Part shown: piece by piece, positions 23,061 through 24,301 of the stretch
How the letters are laid out: each line of letters opens with the position of its first letter
Position numbering within the stretch: position 1 is the first letter of the stretch
NCBI GenBank assembly: GCA_964544305.1
Contig: CAZJAZ010000043.1
Span: 1-24,301 of the forward strand
Direction of reading: 5' to 3'
DNA: 24,301 nt
Source: JAFDWI01 sp964544305
GTDB lineage: Bacteria; Actinomycetota; Acidimicrobiia; Acidimicrobiales; Iamiaceae
The notes under the pieces: generated by a model
What the model saw: only the letters and a program-made list of their open reading frames with translations
What the model was told of the DNA's origin: nothing
Databases searched by the model: none
Position numbers and translations under genes: made by a program

Positions 23061-24017
23061 CTACCGGTCTTTCGGAAGTCCAAGGATTTCGTCGGCGGCA
23101 TCGTAGGGACTCAAGTCTCCATTCAACACGCGCGCGCGTAACGACTGGCCTGTTCCACTCGCAAGGAGCGTTTCGGCCTGTTGGCGGAGGCGTTCGGTAA
23201 TGACACCCTGGAGTTCATCGGATCGCCGGTTCTGGCGTCGCTGCGTACGTTCACCCGACGAAGACAGGTGGGCTTGGTGGTCTTGAATGGCACCCCAAAG
23301 CTCATCTGCTCCAGAGCCTTCTATTGCAACTGTTTCAACTATGGGCGGAGTCCAGGCTTTGGTGTCACCCATTTCAACCATGGCTTTGAGGTCATGACGG
23401 GTCTGGCGCACGCCGTCTCGATCGGCTTTGTTGATTACGAAAACATCGGCGATTTCCATGAGACCGGCTTTGTTGGCCTGTACCGCATCGCCCCAGCCTG
23501 GGTTCACGACCACGACCGTCGTGTCAGCCTGTTCAACGATCTCAACTTCGACTTGACCGACGCCAACGGTCTCAACCAGCACCCAAGCGAACTTGGCGGC
23601 GGCAAGGACTCGAATGGATTCGGGCACCGCAAGTGCGAGTCCACCAAGATGCCCTCGGGTGGCAAGCGACCGGATGTACACGTCGGGGTCAAGGACATGG
23701 TCTCCCATACGCACACGGTCGCCAAGTATTGCGCCGCCGCTAAAAGGTGACGACGGGTCAATGGCAAGAACTGCGGTGCGCAGCAACAGGGTGCGCATAT
23801 GGGCGACAAGCGCGTTGGTTAGCGTGGATTTCCCAGCGCCAGGTGCCCCGGTGATGCCAACTGTGGTCGCACCGTCGGCCTGATCGAACACGAGCGTGCC
23901 AACTCGGCGTGCACCGGGTCCGCCGCGCTCGGTAATTGACAACACCCGTGCGAGCGCGCGGCGGTCACCCGATAAAGCAAGAGCAACAAGTTCGGTGACA
24001 GCAGTCGGCAGGCGCAT
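23061..24017 (-). CDS. meaB: Methylmalonyl-CoA mutase-associated GTPase chaperone
   Basis: MeaB is a G3E-family P-loop GTPase that loads and protects the adenosylcobalamin cofactor of methylmalonyl-CoA mutase. The 318-residue protein has Walker A GAPGAGKST (57-65), IDPSSPFSGGAILGDRVRM in two conserved parts (86-104), the switch motif ETVGVGQ (149-155) and the guanine-specificity motif NKAD (196-199). A C-terminal dimerisation region follows. It implies a cobalamin-dependent acyl-CoA mutase elsewhere in the genome. It is the first gene of the leftward cluster meaB-hydratase-treS-maltokinase-like. A perfect 16-bp palindrome covers its start codon. Confidence 0.95.
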   Translation of the reverse strand: MRLPTAVTELVALALSGDRRALARVLSITERGGPGARRVGTLVFDQADGATTVGITGAPGAGKSTLTNALVAHMRTLLLRTAVLAIDPSSPFSGGAILGDRVRMGDHVLDPDVYIRSLATRGHLGGLALAVPESIRVLAAAKFAWVLVETVGVGQVEVEIVEQADTTVVVVNPGWGDAVQANKAGLMEIADVFVINKADRDGVRQTRHDLKAMVEMGDTKAWTPPIVETVAIEGSGADELWGAIQDHQAHLSSSGERTQRRQNRRSDELQGVITERLRQQAETLLASGTGQSLRARVLNGDLSPYDAADEILGLPKDR

Positions 24018-24030
24018 CGTTCCAACGATG
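24015..24030. promoter_or_regulatory. Perfect palindrome covering the meaB start codon
   Basis: CATCGTT-CC-AACGATG is a perfect inverted repeat with 7-bp arms; its left end is the meaB ATG (minus strand). It could be an operator over a leaderless start or a short hairpin hiding the start codon. The pattern is direct; the role is inferred. Confidence 0.4.
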
Positions 24031-24114
24031 ATGGTCGCGCGTCACCTCGAAACGCGAAACCGGTCCGGGCAAATGTTGGTCGATTGAGCGACGACGTGGG
24101 AAGCTGAGGACTGC

Positions 24115-24297
24115 ATGTCGATGCAACTCACGCCCCTACTCGCTCATCAAAGCGACGCATTAGCCATGGTCTTGGCGTGCATTCCCTTGGCCGCGTTCGC
24201 TGCGATCTTGGCGTTGGCAAATCACCGAGCTGATCGAGACGGCCCGGTCGACATGACGCCGCCCCCCGGCTCTAAAACCCTGAACGAGAACTACTAA
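24115..24297 (+). CDS. Small single-helix membrane protein, unknown function
   Basis: This 60-residue product has one hydrophobic helix (about residues 17-36, AMVLACIPLAAFAAILALAN) and a short hydrophilic tail rich in Asp and Pro. GAGG lies 5 nt before the ATG at 24115, which supports translation; a second ATG two codons on is less well placed. It is divergent from meaB across 97 bp. Small hydrophobic proteins of this kind are common and often unannotated. I cannot assign a family. Confidence 0.55.
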   Translation: MSMQLTPLLAHQSDALAMVLACIPLAAFAAILALANHRADRDGPVDMTPPPGSKTLNENY

Positions 24298-24301
24298 CGC
24301 C

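Overview
The window reads as a chromosomal segment of an actinobacterium (Actinomycetota) with moderate GC. Supporting signs are: a GatCAB operon followed upstream by a stand-alone MetE-core protein, mnmA and a cysteine desulfurase, in the same order and orientation I recall for the Mycobacterium tuberculosis Rv3009c-Rv3025c region; a PASTA Ser/Thr kinase; an SCP2 protein; TreS with a maltokinase-type protein; MeaB; many GTG starts; and promoters that look leaderless. A lineage such as Acidimicrobiia would fit, but that is an inference. I see no rRNA, tRNA, IS element, CRISPR array, phage gene or other sign of a mobile island. The longest gene-free stretch is 254 bp (5787-6040).

Layout. 1-1448 (-) holds most of a DHA2-type drug-efflux MFS protein, preceded by a promoter whose spacer contains a perfect 14-bp palindrome. 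1562-2527 (-) holds two tandem paralogous small lipoproteins of unknown function. 2609-5786 (-) is gatC-gatA-gatB, joined by 4-nt overlaps. 6041-7530 is a divergent esterase/TetR pair sharing a palindromic operator, followed by an SCP2 protein (7590-7991, +). 8015-9988 (-) is a PASTA kinase with an altered catalytic loop. It is divergent from a + strand group of an exported Ig-like/CopC-like protein, a small membrane protein and an acidic DUF4388 protein with hexapeptide repeats (10080-12881). 12901-13944 (-) is the MetE-core protein and 14012-14962 (+) an unknown six-helix membrane protein. 14920-17132 (-) is the iscS-type desulfurase and mnmA tRNA 2-thiolation pair, divergent from galT (17218-18186, +).

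The right end is a leftward cluster, meaB > enoyl-CoA hydratase > treS > maltokinase-like > rhomboid. Three of these genes are coupled by 4-nt overlaps. The set joins a methylmalonyl-CoA mutase chaperone and a crotonase to trehalose/maltose conversion. The maltokinase-like protein has Asn where the family has its catalytic Asp. A small single-helix membrane protein starts divergently from meaB at the right edge.

Most of the content is ordinary core metabolism. The points most worth a second look are the altered catalytic residues in two kinase-fold proteins (maltokinase HGN, PASTA kinase HRDVQ), the tandem lipoprotein pair, the repeat-bearing DUF4388 protein, and several precise palindromes at promoters and start codons. 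I found no clear case for a wholly new defence or mobile system.
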